From Thalassobius sp. Cn5-15 (GTDB lineage Bacteria; Pseudomonadota; Alphaproteobacteria; Rhodobacterales; Rhodobacteraceae), in NCBI RefSeq assembly GCF_022347685.1, contig NZ_JAKRGF010000001.1, forward strand, positions 186,001 to 250,000: a DNA stretch of 64,000 nucleotides. Reading direction: 5' to 3'. The notes under the pieces were generated by a model. The model ran no database searches, was not told the origin of the DNA, and saw only the letters and a list, made by a program, of their open reading frames with translations. The translations under genes were made by a program, and so were the position numbers. Of this stretch, positions 27,818 through 37,925 are shown in pieces; positions within the stretch are counted from its first letter, which is position 1, and each line of letters starts with the position of its first letter.

Positions 27818-28092
27818 ACCTCGGAAATCTCATATTCACGCGGCAATCCCGCAGTGACCTTTGCCCAGACGCTGGCCGCGCCCCGCGCCTGATGGGCGTC
27901 AAATGCGGCACGGTCGGAAAACAGTTCATCCACTTCAAATCGCCCACCGCTGCCTTCGGTGACCTCAAAACGCAGGCAGCCGGGTTCGGCGCGGGTCAGC
28001 CGGATATGGTCGGGCAGCGCAGCGCGCACCGCCTCCAGTCGCTCTGGCGGGCAGATCATCGCGCCTGTCAGGTGGATGTGTTTGTGACTCAT
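27814..28092 (-). CDS. Antibiotic biosynthesis monooxygenase (ABM)-domain protein
   Basis: A 92-residue ferredoxin-like alpha+beta-barrel protein of the ABM/YgiN family. ERLEAVRAALPDHIRLTRAEPGCLRFEVTEG and DELFSDRAAFDAHQA are the expected core. Members act as cofactor-free quinol or polyketide monooxygenases or as regulatory dimers. It has AAGGAG before its ATG and overlaps the EamA gene by four bases, so a shared small-molecule theme is possible. Confidence 0.82.
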   Translation of the reverse strand: MSHKHIHLTGAMICPPERLEAVRAALPDHIRLTRAEPGCLRFEVTEGSGGRFEVDELFSDRAAFDAHQARGAASVWAKVTAGLPREYEISEV

Positions 28093-28160
28093 GACTCACT
28101 CCTTCCGCTGCACCATCGCGGGCAGGTGTCTTTGCCGCAAGTGTTTTGTGCGCGACAAAG

Positions 28161-28192
28161 AAAAACGGCGACCCCGAAAGAGGCCGCCGTTC
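28161..28192 (-). terminator. Intrinsic terminator of guaA
   Basis: A 10-bp stem with one mismatch (28164-28173 with 28182-28191). The A-run at 28161-28165 becomes the U-tract on the minus strand. It lies about 20 bp after the guaA stop. Confidence 0.85.
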
Positions 28193-28212
28193 AGAAAGTT
28201 CAGATCGCGGGA

Positions 28213-29772
28213 TCACTCCAGCTCGATGGTGCCCGGCGGTTTCGAGGTGACGTCATAGAAGACGCGATTGACGCCTTTCACCTCGTTGATGATACGGGTC
28301 ATCGTTTCGCCCAGGAAATCGTGGCTGAACGGATAGTAATCCGCAGTCATACCGTCGACCGAGGTCACAGCGCGCAGGCCCACGGCGTAATCGTAGGTGC
28401 GGCCATCCCCCATCACACCCACGGTGCGCATCGGCAGGATGGCGGCAAAGGCTTGCCAGATCTCGTCATACAGACCGTGTTTGCGAATCTGGTCGATGTA
28501 AACCGCATCTGCTTCGCGCAGTATGTCCAGCTTGTCGCGGGTGATTTCACCAGGGCAGCGGATCGCCAGACCCGGTCCGGGGAAGGGGTGGCGGCCAATG
28601 AAGCTGGCGGGCAGGCCCAGTTCGCGACCCAGTACGCGGACCTCATCCTTGAACAATCCACGCAGCGGTTCGACCAGTTTCAGGCCCATTTTCTCGGGCA
28701 GGCCGCCGACGTTGTGGTGCGATTTGATGGTAACCGAGGGGCCGCCGGAGAAGCTGACCGATTCAATCACATCAGGATAGAGTGTGCCTTGGGCAAGGAA
28801 TTCGGCACCTTCGATCTGGTCGGCGTATTTCTGGAACACGTCGATGAACAGCTTGCCAATGATCTTGCGCTTGGTCTCTGGATCGCTGACACCCTCCAAC
28901 TCACCAAGGAACAGGTCGCTTTCGTCGGCGTGGATCAGGTTCAGGTTGTAGTTGTCGCGGAACATCGCGACGACTTCCGCCGCCTCATTCTTGCGCAGCA
29001 GGCCATGGTCCACAAACACACAGGTCAGCTGATCGCCGATCGCTTCGTGCAGCAGGATGCCGGTGACAGAGCTGTCAACGCCCCCAGACAGGGCGCAGAT
29101 GACTTTCTTGTCGCCGACCTGTGCGCGGATGTCTTCGATCATTTCCTGACGGTAGGCGCCCATGGTCCAGTCGCCAGAGAAACCCGCCAGTTTGACGAAG
29201 TTTTCATAAAGCGTCGCACCTTTGGGGGTGTGGTGCACCTCGGGGTGGAACTGAACCGCATAGAAATGACGTTTGGTATCGGCGGTGATCGCGAAAGGCG
29301 CGTTGGGCGAGGTGCCGTAGACCTCAAAGCCGGGTGCGATTTCGCTGACGTGATCGCCGTGGCTCATCCAGACCTGTTCGTCACCCTCCGCGAACCAGCC
29401 ATCCAGAATGTCCAGCTGACTTTGCGGGGTGACAAAGGCACGACCAAATTCGGCGGTGCCGTGGCCGCTTTCGACCTTGCCGCCCAGCTGGTGCATCATC
29501 ACCTGCTGACCATAGCAGATGCCAAGGATCGGCACGCCGAGATCAAAGATTCCTTCCGGTGCGCGCGGACTGCCCTCGCGGGTGACGCTGTCCGGCCCTC
29601 CGGAGAAGATCACAGCCTTGGGCGCCATGTCGCGCACAAAGTCGATGGTGACCTTCTGATAGGGGTGGATTTCGCAATAGACGTTCAACTCGCGCAGGCG
29701 ACGCGCAATCAGCTGCGTGACCTGGCTGCCAAAGTCGATGATAAGAAGGCGGTCGTGTGATGTCTGGGTCAT
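28213..29772 (-). CDS. guaA: GMP synthase (glutamine-hydrolysing)
   Basis: Amidates XMP to GMP. The 519 residues comprise an N-terminal class I GATase (nucleophile Cys86 in GICYGQQ, His/Glu in [11 protein letters not shown]), the ATP-pyrophosphatase domain with the PP-loop SGGVDSS, and the C-terminal dimerisation domain ending GTIELE. All signatures are intact. It is transcribed alone, with its own terminator. Confidence 0.98.
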   Translation of the reverse strand: MTQTSHDRLLIIDFGSQVTQLIARRLRELNVYCEIHPYQKVTIDFVRDMAPKAVIFSGGPDSVTREGSPRAPEGIFDLGVPILGICYGQQVMMHQLGGKVESGHGTAEFGRAFVTPQSQLDILDGWFAEGDEQVWMSHGDHVSEIAPGFEVYGTSPNAPFAITADTKRHFYAVQFHPEVHHTPKGATLYENFVKLAGFSGDWTMGAYRQEMIEDIRAQVGDKKVICALSGGVDSSVTGILLHEAIGDQLTCVFVDHGLLRKNEAAEVVAMFRDNYNLNLIHADESDLFLGELEGVSDPETKRKIIGKLFIDVFQKYADQIEGAEFLAQGTLYPDVIESVSFSGGPSVTIKSHHNVGGLPEKMGLKLVEPLRGLFKDEVRVLGRELGLPASFIGRHPFPGPGLAIRCPGEITRDKLDILREADAVYIDQIRKHGLYDEIWQAFAAILPMRTVGVMGDGRTYDYAVGLRAVTSVDGMTADYYPFSHDFLGETMTRIINEVKGVNRVFYDVTSKPPGTIELE

Positions 29773-30129
29773 GTTTGCCTAGTAGGCAAGCCAGCCCCGT
29801 TTCGCAAGAGCCTGTTGCGGCAAAGGTGCGGAAAAACCGACGCGGGATGACGGTTGGGCGCAGGGTGGCTCGGGCTTTGCTGAGCGCGTATTGCGCGCCC
29901 TTTATATGTTTGCGGCGTGTCGATACGGTGAATGCGGCGGGGTGCGTCCAAAAGCGACGCTTCTTATGCCGCAATGCGGCGTCTGACGCTGGGGCAAATG
30001 CTGGCTTGCCATAAATACGGATGGTTTATGTCGCTTTTGGGTTTCAGGTGACGTTCCCGACAAGAAATCATACCAGCCCCCACGTTAGGCTGAACGGGAA
30101 ACAGTTATTCAGAACTTGAGGGGGGCAAA
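29773..30129. other. Intergenic region between guaA and the MttB homologue
   Basis: 357 bp between divergent genes, so it should hold both promoters. I found no tRNA, riboswitch or convincing open frame. It contains short GC-rich palindromes (for example GCCGCA-TGCGGC near 29970) but nothing I can name. Confidence 0.5.
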
Positions 30130-31674
30130 ATGTCCGAAGCAGGATCGCGCAGACGCGCAAGAGGTGGCGGCGGTGCAGCACGCCGTGCAGAGCGTAGCGC
30201 AGTATCGTTTGAAACCGCCAAGTATATCGAGCGGAATATCCCTAACTTCGAGGTTCTGACCGAAGAGGCGCTGGAGATCATCGAAGCAAACGCGGAAACC
30301 ATCCTCGAAGAGGTTGGTGTCAACTTCGTGAATAACCCTGTTGCGCTGGACCGCTGGCGCGACGCGGGTGCTGACGTTGACGGCGAACGTGTGCGGATCC
30401 CGCGTGGGCTGGCCCGCCAGCTGTGTTCGACCGCCCCCAAGCAGTTCACCCAGCACGCCCGTAACCCCCAGCGTAACGTTGTCATTGGTGGCAAGAACCT
30501 TGTTCTGGCGCCGATCTATGGCCCGCCCTTTGTGCATGACGCCAAAAAGGGCCGTCGCTACGCTACGATGGAAGATTTCCGTAACTTCGTGAAGCTGGGC
30601 TACATGTCCAAATGGCTGCACCACTCGGGCGGGACCGTTTGTGAACCCACCGACATCGCGGTGAACAAGCGTCACCTCGACATGCTGCAGGCCCACATGA
30701 CCCTGTCGGACAAGCCGTTCATGGGCTCGGTCACCGAACCCAGCCGTGCGCAAGACAGCGTTGAAATGTGCGAGATCCTGTTCGGCAAAGATTTCGTGCA
30801 GGAAAACACCGTGATGACCTCGCTCATCAACATCAACTCGCCGATGACTTTCGACGATGTGATGATGGGCGCGCTGGAAGTCTACGCACAGAACAATCAG
30901 GCCTGTATCATCTCGCCCTTCATCGTGGGCGGTGCCATGGCGCCGGTATCGGTTGCTGGTACGCTGACGCAGGTTCTGGCCGAAACACTGGCCGGTATCG
31001 CCTACAGCCAGTTGATCCGTAAGGGTGCGCCGGTGATCATGGGGGCCTTCGTCTCCTCGATCGATATGAACTCGGGCGCACCGACCTTCGGCACCCCTGA
31101 GGCCAGCCAAGTGACCTACGGCGTTGGCCAGCTGGCCCGTCGTCTGGGGCTGCCTTACCGTTCGGCTGGATCCTTCTGTGGTTCCAAACTGCCCGATGCG
31201 CAGGCGGCCTATGAAACCGCAAACAGCCTGAACATGGGTCTGCTGGCTGGTGTGAACTTCATGTTGCACTCCTGCGGTTGGCTGGAAGGTGGTCTGGCGG
31301 CGTCTTATGAAAAATTCGTCATGGACGCGGACCAACTGGGGGCGCTGCACAAGATGGCCGAAGGCGTTGCAATCGACACCAACGCGCAAGCGATGGATGC
31401 GATCCGCGAAGTGGGCCCCGGTGGTCACTACCTTGGCTGTGCGCACACGCAGGCAAACTTCAAAACCGCGTTCTGGCGTTCGGAACTGCTGGATTACAAA
31501 CCGTTTGAAACCTGGGCCGATGAAGGCAGCCGTGACACCATGGCACTGGCCGGTGAACGGGTTGAAAAGATGCTGAACGACTATCAGCAGCCTGCACTTG
31601 ATCCAGCGATCAACGAAGCGCTGAACAGCTTCGTGGTCAAGAAAAAGGAATCGATGCCTGACGTGATCGGCTAA
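30130..31674 (+). CDS. MttB superfamily methyltransferase (non-pyrrolysine)
   Basis: A 514-residue protein of the trimethylamine methyltransferase (MttB) superfamily, a TIM-barrel corrinoid-dependent methyltransferase. Core segments are FVHDAKKGRRYATMEDF, GSVTEPSRAQDSVEM and GGAMAPVSVAGTLTQVLAE. The frame is open throughout with no internal TAG, so there is no pyrrolysine. Non-Pyl members demethylate glycine betaine, proline betaine or related quaternary amines. The basic arginine-rich N-terminus (about 25 residues) is an oddity. No corrinoid protein or MtgA gene is beside it, so its substrate and partner must be elsewhere. Confidence 0.88.
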   Translation: MSEAGSRRRARGGGGAARRAERSAVSFETAKYIERNIPNFEVLTEEALEIIEANAETILEEVGVNFVNNPVALDRWRDAGADVDGERVRIPRGLARQLCSTAPKQFTQHARNPQRNVVIGGKNLVLAPIYGPPFVHDAKKGRRYATMEDFRNFVKLGYMSKWLHHSGGTVCEPTDIAVNKRHLDMLQAHMTLSDKPFMGSVTEPSRAQDSVEMCEILFGKDFVQENTVMTSLININSPMTFDDVMMGALEVYAQNNQACIISPFIVGGAMAPVSVAGTLTQVLAETLAGIAYSQLIRKGAPVIMGAFVSSIDMNSGAPTFGTPEASQVTYGVGQLARRLGLPYRSAGSFCGSKLPDAQAAYETANSLNMGLLAGVNFMLHSCGWLEGGLAASYEKFVMDADQLGALHKMAEGVAIDTNAQAMDAIREVGPGGHYLGCAHTQANFKTAFWRSELLDYKPFETWADEGSRDTMALAGERVEKMLNDYQQPALDPAINEALNSFVVKKKESMPDVIG

Positions 31675-31702
31675 GACTGACAGTCACATCGATACCAAAA
31701 CC

Positions 31703-31735
31703 AAAGGCGCACCTTGCATCAGGGTGCGCCTTTTC
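31703..31735 (+). terminator. Intrinsic terminator of the MttB homologue
   Basis: A perfect 11-bp stem (31703-31713 with 31723-31733), 9-nt loop, followed by TTTTCC. It begins 29 bp after the stop codon. Confidence 0.9.
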
Positions 31736-32041
31736 CATTGGGGCAAGCCTCTGAAAACGTGGGAGCTGTTAACGCTGTTTTCGGCTGTTTCAGTGTGCCG
31801 CCGCGCGAGGGGATTCGCCCGTTTTGACCGGTTTCGGGTGCAATATCATCGCCTTGAAAGGTGTTGCGCATCCAATAGCTGCGCACGGCGCTTTTCCGCC
31901 TTGTTCATACTTTAGCAATCAAGATTGAAGCACGCCCCGGCCGTTAACGAATGCCTAACCGCTTCGCTGAAGGGTCTGGGGCGCAGCTGCACGGGGGCAG
32001 AGAACCCAAGGGGCAGCACCCATCTAAGGAGGTTAAAGAGA
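31736..32041. other. Intergenic region before the DUF6456 gene
   Basis: About 306 bp with no supported gene. It should contain the promoter of the DUF6456 gene; the only clear signal is AAGGAGG just before its start. A frame open back to 31925 exists but has no ribosome-binding site. Confidence 0.5.
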
Positions 32042-33163
32042 ATGCAATTGAACGCGCCATCACCGACTCGTCCGCATGGGGCAGCCGACCCCGAAGCGGG
32101 TGACATACCTGATTGGGTGCCGCCGTCCGCGCGTCTTTATCTGGCGCATGTGGAGCACGGCCAGCCAATGCGCCGTCTGGCGCGCCTGTCGGGCTGCCAT
32201 GCCTCAACCGTGATGCGTCAGATTCGTAAACTGGAATCCCAGCGTGATGATGTGCTGGTCGATTTGGCCCTGCAGCGTCTGGGCACCAAGCACCCGTTCA
32301 AAGAGGAGGCCGTCATGCGTCAACCCCAGCTCACCGATGGTGCAGATGCCAAGACAGCCCGCAAGGGGCAGGCGTTTTTTGCAGAGGCGCAGCCGTTGCT
32401 CAGCGGTCTGGCGCAGAAAGGGCAGGTGTTGGCGGTGGCCTCTGACATGGAAAAGGCGGTGCTGGTTGATGCAAGCGGTGTGCGCAAATCTGTGGTCGAT
32501 CGCGCGTTGGCCGAGGCGCTGGCGCTACGGGGGTGGATCGAATGCGCCCAGCCGGGGCGGGTGTCACGTTATACGCTCAGTGCGGAGGGGCGCCGTCAGT
32601 TGACGCTCAATGCGGCCACGGGGCCTGCCGGTTTTGCCGAGGCGCAGGCAGGGTTTCGTACGATGGCACAGGGCGCGTCGTCCCGTCCGCAACCGAGGTC
32701 GCCCTATCAGGATCTGCGACAGGATCTGCGACAGGGGGAACGGGTGGCGCACGCGGAAACCCCGCTGGCGCTGTTGGCTCGGCGACGGGATAAGTCCGGC
32801 CAGTTGTTTCTGGGGCCGCGCATGGTCGCGGCCGGTGAACGATTGCGGGAGGATTTTGAACTGGCCTCTCTGCGGGCCGAGGATGAGGCGCTGTGGAACC
32901 CGCTGGCCGGCGGCGACGCCCAGCCGGATGATCAACCCGCAATTGCGGCTGCACGGGTGCGGATCGTTCGCGCGTTAGACGCGCTGGGGCCGGGGTTGGC
33001 GGATGTGGCGCTGCGCTGTTGCTGTTATCTGGAGGGTCTGGAAGCTGCTGAACGCCACATGGGATGGTCCGCCCGCTCCGCCAAAATCGTGTTGCGCATC
33101 GCTCTGGAGCGTCTGCATCAGCACTACGTGGACGAAGGCGAGGGGGGCGCGCTGATCGGCTAG
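32042..33163 (+). CDS. DUF6456 domain protein with N-terminal helix-turn-helix
   Basis: A 373-residue predicted DNA-binding protein. Near residues 25-75 an HTH-like segment reads LYLAHVEHGQPMRRLARLSGCHASTVMRQIRKLE. The C-terminal DUF6456 domain (about residues 235-370) has TPLALLARRRDKSGQLFLG, RMVAAGERLREDFELA and a final helical bundle. This architecture is characteristic of alphaproteobacteria; the role is unknown, probably transcriptional. AAGGAGG lies 9 nt before ATG 32042. It stands alone. Confidence 0.78.
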   Translation: MQLNAPSPTRPHGAADPEAGDIPDWVPPSARLYLAHVEHGQPMRRLARLSGCHASTVMRQIRKLESQRDDVLVDLALQRLGTKHPFKEEAVMRQPQLTDGADAKTARKGQAFFAEAQPLLSGLAQKGQVLAVASDMEKAVLVDASGVRKSVVDRALAEALALRGWIECAQPGRVSRYTLSAEGRRQLTLNAATGPAGFAEAQAGFRTMAQGASSRPQPRSPYQDLRQDLRQGERVAHAETPLALLARRRDKSGQLFLGPRMVAAGERLREDFELASLRAEDEALWNPLAGGDAQPDDQPAIAAARVRIVRALDALGPGLADVALRCCCYLEGLEAAERHMGWSARSAKIVLRIALERLHQHYVDEGEGGALIG

Positions 33164-33345
33164 ACGTTGATCAGCCAGCTTACCCTATAAGGCGCGATCG
33201 GCATCAATCCGAAGGGACACAAATCCGAAGGGGCAAAGACGATAACGCTCACAAGCTGTTCAATACTGGACGGTCACCTTCGGGAGCGCCCTGAAGGAGC
33301 GCGTCCGCCTTTGATCCGTTGCAAGCGACCAGCGCTGTGGCCGCG

Positions 33346-33383
33346 CAAAAAGAAACCCCGCGACGGCAGGCCAGTCGCGGGGG
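33346..33383 (-). terminator. Intrinsic terminator of the peroxiredoxin gene
   Basis: A perfect 9-bp stem, CCCCGCGAC (33356-33364) with GTCGCGGGG (33374-33382). An A-rich stretch at 33346-33355 gives the U-tract on the minus strand. Confidence 0.85.
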
Positions 33384-33410
33384 TCTGAAGTCTGTCAAAG
33401 GGGGCAGGGC

Positions 33411-33959
33411 TTACTCTGCCGCAACCTCTGCGCCTGCTTCCAGATGCTTCAGCAGGTTCTCGGGCGAGCTTTCGCCGTAGGGGTCTTCACCGTGGTTGTC
33501 GCTCAGGCCGGGCTCTTCGAACCATGCCTCAACCTGACCGTCGTTGATGATCGCCGCATAGCGCCAGGAGCGCATGCCGAAGCCGAGGTTATCCTTGGCG
33601 ACCAGCATGCCAGCCTTGCGGGTGAACTCACCGGACCCATCGGGGATCACTTTGACGTTTTTGATGCCCTGACCTTCGGCCCATTTGTTCATCACGAAGC
33701 TATCGTTGACCGACATGCAGTAGATCTCTTCGATGCCCAGTTCGTTGAACTTGGCAAAGTTGTCTTCAAAGCCCGGCAACTGATAGGTGGAACAGGTGGG
33801 GGTGAAGGCACCCGGCAGCGAGAAAAGGATCACGCGCTTGCCAGAGAAGTAGTCATCGCTGGACATGTCCTGCCAACGGAACGGGTTCGGGCCACCAACG
33901 GATTCGTCACGAACACGGGTGCGGAAGGTAACTGCGGGTACTTTTTGGCCTGCTTGCAT
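33411..33959 (-). CDS. Peroxiredoxin (Prx5-like)
   Basis: A thiol peroxidase of the AhpC/TSA superfamily, Prx5 branch, 182 residues. The peroxidatic cysteine is Cys56 in PGAFTPTCSTYQLPGFE. The family helix NDSFVMNKWAEGQG and FGMRSWRYAAIIN follow. No fused glutaredoxin domain is present, so reduction is by a separate thiol system. ATG 33959 has GAGGA upstream; a longer frame (MTLIEDRP...) has no better site. Cytoplasmic H2O2/organic peroxide detoxification is expected. Confidence 0.93.
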   Translation of the reverse strand: MQAGQKVPAVTFRTRVRDESVGGPNPFRWQDMSSDDYFSGKRVILFSLPGAFTPTCSTYQLPGFEDNFAKFNELGIEEIYCMSVNDSFVMNKWAEGQGIKNVKVIPDGSGEFTRKAGMLVAKDNLGFGMRSWRYAAIINDGQVEAWFEEPGLSDNHGEDPYGESSPENLLKHLEAGAEVAAE

Positions 33960-34274
33960 CGGTCTATCCTCGATTAAGGTCACAACTCTGACGCTTCTTT
34001 ATAACGATTCCAAACTTGGGGCTAGAGCGCAATTTCGCCGCACTGCAGAAATATGATTTTTATTAAAATATGATTAATAAGTAAGCGTTTGCTGCACTGC
34101 AATTGGCCTGATTTCTGCAATGCAAAAGAGGCGGGATTAACCCTCATAGCGTCGCATTTCATCTGTTTATTGAGAGGTATGCACTGGGCGCATAGCTTGC
34201 ATCTGGGAATGGTGCTTTTCGTATCGCAACGTTATAGTAAGGAAATCAGACAGGTGAATATCAGGATAGCTTCC
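33960..34274. other. Divergent intergenic region, peroxiredoxin / lipA
   Basis: 315 bp carrying both promoters. It is AT-rich at 34050-34090. TGCAGAAAT (34044-34052) and ATTTCTGCA (34111-34119) form a 9-bp inverted repeat 58 bp apart that could be a looping operator or chance. No gene is supported. Confidence 0.45.
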
Positions 34275-35225
34275 GTGCGCGATCTCAAGATTCCTCAGCA
34301 GCGGCACCCCGAAAAGGCCCACCGGCCCGACAATGCCCAGCCAAAGAAACCCAGTTGGATCCGCGTTAAGGCGCCGGTGTCCGACGGGTATAAAGAAACC
34401 CACAAGATCATGCGCGAAAACAAACTGGTCACAGTTTGTGAAGAGGCGGGATGTCCCAACGCAGGTGAATGCTGGTCGCAGGGCCACGCGACCATGATGA
34501 TCATGGGCGATATCTGTACCCGCGGCTGCACCTTCTGCAACATCGCCACTGGCAAACCCGATGGTTTGGACGCGTTTGAGCCGGGCCGCGTTGCTATGGC
34601 GGTGCAGAAACTGGGGCTTAACCACGTTGTGATCACCTCTGTTGACCGGGACGATCTGAAAGATGGCGGTGCGGAACATTTCGCCCAGACCATCCGCGCG
34701 GTGCGTCATCGGTCACCGAAAACCACGATTGAAATTCTGACCCCCGACTTTCTAAAAGCCGCTCCTGGCGCCTTGGAAACCGTGGTCGCAGCCAAGCCCG
34801 ACGTTTTCAACCACAACCTTGAAACCGTTCCGGGCCTCTACCTCGAAGTGCGCCCTGGCGCGCGTTATTTCCACTCGCTGCGCCTGTTGCAGCGGGTGAA
34901 GGAACTGGACCCAACGATCTTTACCAAATCCGGCATTATGGTGGGGCTTGGGGAAAAGGCTCCTGAAGTACGGCAAGTGATGGACGACATGCGCGCTGCG
35001 GACATCGACTTCCTCACCATCGGCCAGTATCTGCAGCCGACCCCGAAACACCACGCGGTGGACCGTTTCGTGCATCCTGATGAGTTCAAAGCCTATGAGA
35101 AAGCCGCCTATGGCAAGGGCTTCCTCATGGTCTCCGCCACTCCGCTGACCCGTTCGTCCTATCACGCAGGCGATGACTTTGCCCAATTGCGCGAGGCGCG
35201 GTTGAAAAAACTGGGGCAGGCATAA
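34275..35225 (+). CDS. lipA: Lipoyl synthase
   Basis: Radical-SAM enzyme inserting sulfur at C6 and C8 of octanoyl chains on lipoyl domains. It has 316 residues from the GTG at 34275 (AGGA 8 nt upstream), giving the conserved N-terminus [18 protein letters not shown]. The auxiliary cluster cysteines are 55, 60 and 66 ([12 protein letters not shown]) and the radical-SAM cluster 81, 85 and 88 (CTRGCTFC). A longer frame from 34089 carries an unrelated sequence. The lpd gene at 49 kb uses the same cofactor. Confidence 0.96.
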   Translation: MRDLKIPQQRHPEKAHRPDNAQPKKPSWIRVKAPVSDGYKETHKIMRENKLVTVCEEAGCPNAGECWSQGHATMMIMGDICTRGCTFCNIATGKPDGLDAFEPGRVAMAVQKLGLNHVVITSVDRDDLKDGGAEHFAQTIRAVRHRSPKTTIEILTPDFLKAAPGALETVVAAKPDVFNHNLETVPGLYLEVRPGARYFHSLRLLQRVKELDPTIFTKSGIMVGLGEKAPEVRQVMDDMRAADIDFLTIGQYLQPTPKHHAVDRFVHPDEFKAYEKAAYGKGFLMVSATPLTRSSYHAGDDFAQLREARLKKLGQA

Positions 35226-35258
35226 GGTTGTCATCCTGACAGACCGAAAAACACACCC

Positions 35259-35302
35259 AAAAGCCGCCCCGGTATCAAGACCCGGTATCAGGAGCGGCTT
35301 TT
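35259..35302. terminator. Bidirectional terminator between lipA and hpt
   Basis: AAAAGCCGCcCC (35259-35270) pairs with GGaGCGGCTTTT (35291-35302), with A-run and T-run flanks. The loop has the repeat CCGGTATCA twice. It serves convergent lipA (+) and hpt (-). Confidence 0.8.
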
Positions 35303-35329
35303 CCTATTTCAGTGCTGTGATGCGGTCGC

Positions 35330-35881
35330 TTAGACCTCATCTTCCTCAACAAAACGCACCTTGCCAATGAAAGGCAGGTTGCGGTTGCGTTGGGCGTAAT
35401 CGATGCCGTAGCCGACGACAAATTCATCTGGAATCTCAAAGCCGATCCAGTCGGCCTTTACGTCCGCCTCACGGCGCGACGGTTTGTCCAGCAGCGCAAT
35501 GGTGCGCAGTTTGCGCGGGCTGCGACCTTTGAGCAGGCGCAGGACATGGGTCAGGGTGAAGCCGGTATCAACGATGTCTTCCACCACCAGCACATCACGG
35601 CCTTCAACCTCGCCCCGAATATCTTTCAGGATGCGCACCTCACGGGAACTTTCCATATCGTTACCGTAGGACGACGCTTCAAGGAAATCGACCTCCACCG
35701 GCAGGCCCAATTCACGCACGATATCGGCGATAAACACAAAGCTACCACGCAGAAGACCAACAACAATAAGTTTGTCGGTGCTGCCAAATTCAAATTCAAT
35801 CTCACGCGCAAGGGATTCGATCCGGGCGGCGATTTGCTTGGCTGAGATCATTTCGTCGATAACATAAGGACGCTTGGACAT
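35330..35881 (-). CDS. hpt: Hypoxanthine phosphoribosyltransferase
   Basis: Purine salvage: hypoxanthine (and guanine) to IMP/GMP. It has 183 residues. The PRPP loop [17 protein letters not shown], the [17 protein letters not shown] segment and [19 protein letters not shown] are diagnostic. ATG 35881 follows GAGGG; the frame to 36058 runs into the divergent neighbour and is not used. Confidence 0.95.
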   Translation of the reverse strand: MSKRPYVIDEMISAKQIAARIESLAREIEFEFGSTDKLIVVGLLRGSFVFIADIVRELGLPVEVDFLEASSYGNDMESSREVRILKDIRGEVEGRDVLVVEDIVDTGFTLTHVLRLLKGRSPRKLRTIALLDKPSRREADVKADWIGFEIPDEFVVGYGIDYAQRNRNLPFIGKVRFVEEDEV

Positions 35882-35961
35882 GAGACCCTCTTGCAATTTC
35901 GCCGCCACTCTACGAAATGAACCTGTGAGATACCATGTGAAAAGATGGAAAAGACCGCGAA

Positions 35962-36411
35962 ATGCCGACACATTCCGAAACACGCCAGATGCCCTATACG
36001 GCCCAGCAGATGTATGACCTTGTGGCGGATGTGGCGACCTATCCCAAGTTCTTGCCATGGTGCGCCGCCGCCCGCATCCGCAAGGTAACGCCGCAAGGCA
36101 ACGGGACAGATGTGATGGAGGCGGATCTGGTCATTTCCTTCAAGGTGTTTCGTGAACGGTTCGGAAGCCGCGTGGTGCTCTCGCCTGAGGGCAAGCGGAT
36201 TGACACCGAATATCTGGACGGCCCGTTCAAATATATGAAAAGCTACTGGCATTTCACGGACCGCGAGGACGGGCAGTGCGATGTGTCTTTCTTTGTGGAT
36301 TTCGAGTTTAAGAATGCCGTTCTGCAGGGCATCATCGGCGTGGTGTTCAATGAGGCAATGCAGCGCATCGTGCGTGCCTTCGAAAGCCGCGCGGCGACGC
36401 TCTACGCTTGA
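35962..36411 (+). CDS. RatA/COQ10-like START-domain protein
   Basis: A 149-residue SRPBCC/START-fold protein. It opens with [34 protein letters not shown], the classic Coq10/RatA N-terminus, and ends in a long helix with [16 protein letters not shown]. Family members bind coenzyme Q or, in E. coli RatA, have been described as inhibiting 70S assembly. In alphaproteobacteria it is usually treated as ubiquinone-binding. It is divergent from hpt. Confidence 0.88.
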   Translation: MPTHSETRQMPYTAQQMYDLVADVATYPKFLPWCAAARIRKVTPQGNGTDVMEADLVISFKVFRERFGSRVVLSPEGKRIDTEYLDGPFKYMKSYWHFTDREDGQCDVSFFVDFEFKNAVLQGIIGVVFNEAMQRIVRAFESRAATLYA

Positions 36412-36515
36412 TCTTGGAACACAGGGCGCGATGCCGCTGACGGATTTCTGGCGCTTCGCGGTCTTTTCCTGCCTAACACGGATGGGATAGCCTGCGGTTG
36501 CAGGGGGATCCGGTG

Positions 36516-37810
36516 ATGCGCAGCTTTACCCAAAAACTGGCGGAATTTGCCACGACAACGGCGTTTGAGGACATCAGCGCTGAGGCGCGGTCAATGGTGC
36601 AACTGTCGTTGATCGACTGGGCGGCCTGTGCGCGGGCGGGCCTTGGCGATCCGGTTGCGGCGATCTTGCGCGCTCAGGCGATGGAGGAGGGCGGCGCGCC
36701 CCAGGCAGGTTTGGTTGGTGGCGGGGCGGTGCCCGCACGGATGGCTGCGTTAGCGAACGGCACCATCGGTCGGGCCGCCGAATTTGACGATCTGTGTCTG
36801 GGCACGGGCATTCATCCCTCCGCCAGTGTTGTGCCCGCGGCGTTGGCGGTGGCGCAGAAAACGGGGGCGGATGCCCGATCTTTTCAAACGGCCTGCGCGG
36901 TTGGGATGGAGGGGGCAATGCGTATGGGCATGTGGCTGACAGCCTCTGCGTCAGGGGGGGAAACGGCGTACCCTCCGTTTGATCTGACAGGGATTTCGGG
37001 GGGTGTCGGCGCTGTGCTGGCCGCGGCGCATCTGTTGCAACTGACCGCCGCTGACACTCAATTCGCGCTGGCTTTGGTTATGGACCGTGCGCGCGGGGCC
37101 GCTGTGGAGGCTGGTGCAATGGGGCCAGCCTATGACGCGGGCCTTGCTGCCAGCTATGGGGTTGAGGCCGCAGGATTGGCCGCGCAGGGGGGGCAGTTGC
37201 GCAGCCTGCATTGAATGCTGTGCCAACGGCGCCCCCCTCTGCCCCGAATGCTCTGGCCAGTTTGGGTGCGATCTGGATGGTCGCGGGGATCAGTCATCGG
37301 TTTCACGCTTGTGATCAAGGGATCCAGCCGGCACTGCTGGCGTTGCAGGACCTGCTGCCACTGCGCGCAGAGGATTTGCGCGTGATCGAGGTCGTTGTGC
37401 ATCCGCGTCGGGTGCGGGGATGTGCGGATGCTGCGCCGATGACCGGCTCGAGCGCACGCTATTCTATTGCCACGGTCTTAGCGATGGCGATCCTTGGTTA
37501 TGACACCACGCAACCAGCCCGGTTCAGCGATGCCACCTGCGCCGATCCAGCGGTACAGGCCCTGCGCGCCAAAGTGCGCGTTCGTGTTGACCCCACGACC
37601 AGCGAAACGGCGGCCCGCCTCAGGGTGCAAAGCCGCAAGGGCCTGTTTGAGGCGTCCCATGACATGATTGCGCCTCTGGACCTTGCGCAGCGTAAGGCGC
37701 AGGTCTTGCGCAAGGCAGGGGCGCTGGTGGGGGACGAGAGAGCTGCCGCGCTTTGGCTGGCAGTTGACGGGCTGCAATCCCCCGATAATTTTGCGGCCCT
37801 CCTGACCTAA
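36516..37810 (+). pseudogene. MmgE/PrpD family protein, interrupted by a frameshift
   Basis: Two overlapping frames together encode one MmgE/PrpD protein (2-methylcitrate dehydratase superfamily) of about 430 residues. Frame one runs 36516-37214 and holds the helical N-terminal domain (FDDLCLGTGIHPSASVVPAAL). The second half, in the -1 frame, carries the C-terminal domain (GAIWMVAGISHRFHACDQG) and ends at 37810. The frames join at a run of seven G at 37187-37193; one extra G would restore a continuous product. It may be a real mutation, a sequencing error in a homopolymer, or slippage. A TTG at 37211 overlaps the stop as TTGA, so reinitiation cannot be excluded. True substrate unknown. Confidence 0.7.
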
Positions 37811-37900
37811 AGGTTTACGGTTCGACGTCTGCGGGCCATCTGTGCGATTTCGGGCGGCACATGTCCCGCCCCACCCATTTTTCCTGTCTCCTACCTCCCG

Positions 37901-37925
37901 AAGGATATATCGCGACTATATCCTT
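37901..37925. repeat. Perfect 9-bp inverted repeat
   Basis: AAGGATATA (37901-37909) and TATATCCTT (37917-37925) are exact inverted copies with a 7-bp spacer. There is no T-run, so an operator is more likely than a terminator. Regulator unknown. Confidence 0.6.

Noticed and set aside
33164-33345. Short direct repeat ATCCGAAGGG with variants after the DUF6456 gene
   Set aside because: Two imperfect copies about 20 bp apart, no array structure and no flanking element; not a CRISPR or mobile element.
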